DNA from: Planctomycetota bacterium | GTDB taxonomy: Bacteria; Planctomycetota; Planctomycetia; Gemmatales; Gemmataceae | DNA: 34,560 nucleotides | Assembly: GCA_003669555.1 (NCBI GenBank) | Contig: QWOS01000107.1 | Span: forward strand, 1 to 34,560 | Reading direction: 5' to 3' | Shown: piece by piece, positions 33,743 to 34,560 of the stretch | Layout of the letters: every line of letters begins with the position of its first letter | Numbering within the stretch: the stretch's first letter is position 1 | Notes under the pieces: generated by a model | What the model saw: only the letters and a program-made list of their open reading frames with translations | Database searches by the model: none | What the model was told of the DNA's origin: nothing | Made by a program: the position numbers and the translations under genes

Positions 33743-33758
33743 TTCTTGGGGAAGTCCA
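33743..33758 (-). repeat. Right terminal inverted repeat of the IS3-type element
   Basis: TTCTTGGGGAAGTCCA on the plus strand, the near-exact complement of the left end, closing the element with CA. Confidence 0.85.
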
Positions 33759-33931
33759 AATACCATTCCCTTGCGCCACCTTTTCCCATATACTCTTCGC
33801 TTTGCTACGACCCGGAAAAATTCTGTCTTTCTTCAGCCTTATGGCGTTTTAGCAAGATCAAAATACTTTCGTCTCTCCAATATGTTTTGGAACTGACACG
33901 CTTCTTTTAAGGTCATTGAGGGGCAATTCCC

Positions 33932-34560
33932 ATGGCTGCTTCGACATCAATTCTTACGGATAAACTCCACGAGTACCCACAACACGATTTGATCGACGGA
34001 ACCAGCGGAGGAACGGCTTCGATTCTCGATGGCTGCCTTAATAAGTGCGGCGGGGTGTTGCAACTTATGCACCGCTACGCCGGCCGGACATTTTGTACCC
34101 CAGGTAAACGCCTTCGCCTTGATGCGCGATCGTACTATCCGGATTACATGAACGGTACCGGTCTCGATGAACTCTGGATGTGTTGCACCGTTCCCATCGT
34201 GACGGGTGTCATCGATACGCGGACGAAGAAGGCACCGTTTCGCGAAGGAGAAGCGCACGCCCTCACTTCGAATGGGCAAGTCATCTCGCTGCAGGATTTG
34301 ATCGCTGCCAACCCGAAGGCTGTCATCGGTGACAAGATTACTGCATTTTCGAAAAAGCTGTTTGGCAACCCGACCTGGCCGATTGTGTCAAAGAAGTTCG
34401 ACAATTTGAATCCGATCCCGGACCACCTTCACTGGGCGAAGTGGGAAGTGTATGACATCAATTCTTTCGACAATCCCGGAGTGAGTGCATCGCATTATCA
34501 CACCACGGCGATGGGTCTGTACGCGTTCGTGACGAAGGAGCAGTTCCTCGCCTGCATGAA
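33932..34560 (+). CDS. Cupin-type phosphomannose-isomerase-like protein (partial, runs off the window)
   Basis: Open from the ATG at 33932 (GAGGGG about 8 bases upstream) to the window edge, 209 codons. FDNLNPIPDHLHWAKWE (about residues 160-176) and the following YHTTAMGLYAFVTKEQFLACM resemble the region of homodimeric, cupin-type mannose-6-phosphate isomerases where a His-x-His pair binds metal and an Asn/Gly-rich loop precedes GLxPxTTKExxxxCL. The earlier GGVLQLMHRYAGRTFCTPGKRLRL also matches that family's N-terminal half. It would act in the cytoplasm on a sugar phosphate. The motif similarity is moderate, so another cupin sugar-modifying enzyme is possible. It is the first intact gene after the decayed IS element. 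Confidence 0.55.
   Translation, partial: MAASTSILTDKLHEYPQHDLIDGTSGGTASILDGCLNKCGGVLQLMHRYAGRTFCTPGKRLRLDARSYYPDYMNGTGLDELWMCCTVPIVTGVIDTRTKKAPFREGEAHALTSNGQVISLQDLIAANPKAVIGDKITAFSKKLFGNPTWPIVSKKFDNLNPIPDHLHWAKWEVYDINSFDNPGVSASHYHTTAMGLYAFVTKEQFLACM

Larger units (their letters stand above)
32806..33758 (+). mobile_element. Decayed, internally deleted IS3-family element
   Basis: 953 bases bounded by TG...CA ends with matching 16-bp terminal inverted repeats (15 of 16 identical). Inside are remnants of orfA (HTH, leucine-zipper-like) and orfB (integrase-type DDE). Full IS3 elements of this kind are about 1.2-1.3 kb; the shortage is explained by a deletion in orfB. No matching target-site duplication is visible: the bases before 32806 end in TTACC and those after 33758 begin AATACC. 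It inserted into the toxin gene. Confidence 0.85.

Overview
The window looks like chromosomal DNA from a planctomycete, probably a Gemmata-like lineage. The signs are clade-typical families: a giant secreted protein whose N-terminus carries the planctomycete extracellular motif (LERLEARTVPA), a BBP7-type outer-membrane beta-barrel protein, a sugar-dehydrogenase/cytochrome fusion ending in the Pirellula/Verrucomicrobium-type haem domain, and an HpnN-like MMPL transporter. I see no rRNA, tRNA or CRISPR.

Layout. 1-7.9 kb: the N-terminal part of an MMPL/HpnN-like transporter (minus strand), divergent from a TlpA-like thioredoxin with its own terminator. Next is a tightly overlapping minus-strand operon, htpG - histidine phosphatase - DUF2891, divergent from an SRAP (YedK-type) DNA-repair gene, and then a small lipoprotein. 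8.0-10.2 kb: an unusual minus-strand gene with an IS5-type transposase DNA-binding domain fused to a Lys/Pro/Ala decapeptide-repeat tail. It is separated by an AT-rich divergent intergenic region from a secreted alpha/beta hydrolase. 10.3-16.4 kb: three minus-strand genes, a triheme PQQ-type sugar dehydrogenase fusion, a PafA-like alkaline phosphatase and an O-methyltransferase. 17.1-20.4 kb: a phytoene-desaturase-like FAD oxidoreductase and the BBP7 barrel on the plus strand. 20.5-30.2 kb: one 3,232-residue gene built from DUF11-like repeats, five SdrD/Cna-B-like modules and a C-terminal FG-GAP/VCBS-like region, with a recent internal duplication visible in the DNA. A strong two-way terminator separates it from the BBP7 gene.

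30.6-34.56 kb: a second secreted alpha/beta hydrolase (TTG start), then an accessory patch. This patch holds an AbiE-type antitoxin gene with an inverted-repeat operator over its promoter. The cognate toxin survives only as its first ~34 codons, cut off by a decayed, internally deleted IS3-family element. The window ends in a partial cupin/phosphomannose-isomerase-like gene.

Most likely novelty: the transposase-HTH/decapeptide-repeat protein at 8.03-8.89 kb, which reads as a transposase domain recruited into a basic, histone-H1-like DNA-binding protein. Next are the orphaned AbiE antitoxin and the modular giant surface protein. All functional statements come from reading motifs by eye; no database search was run.
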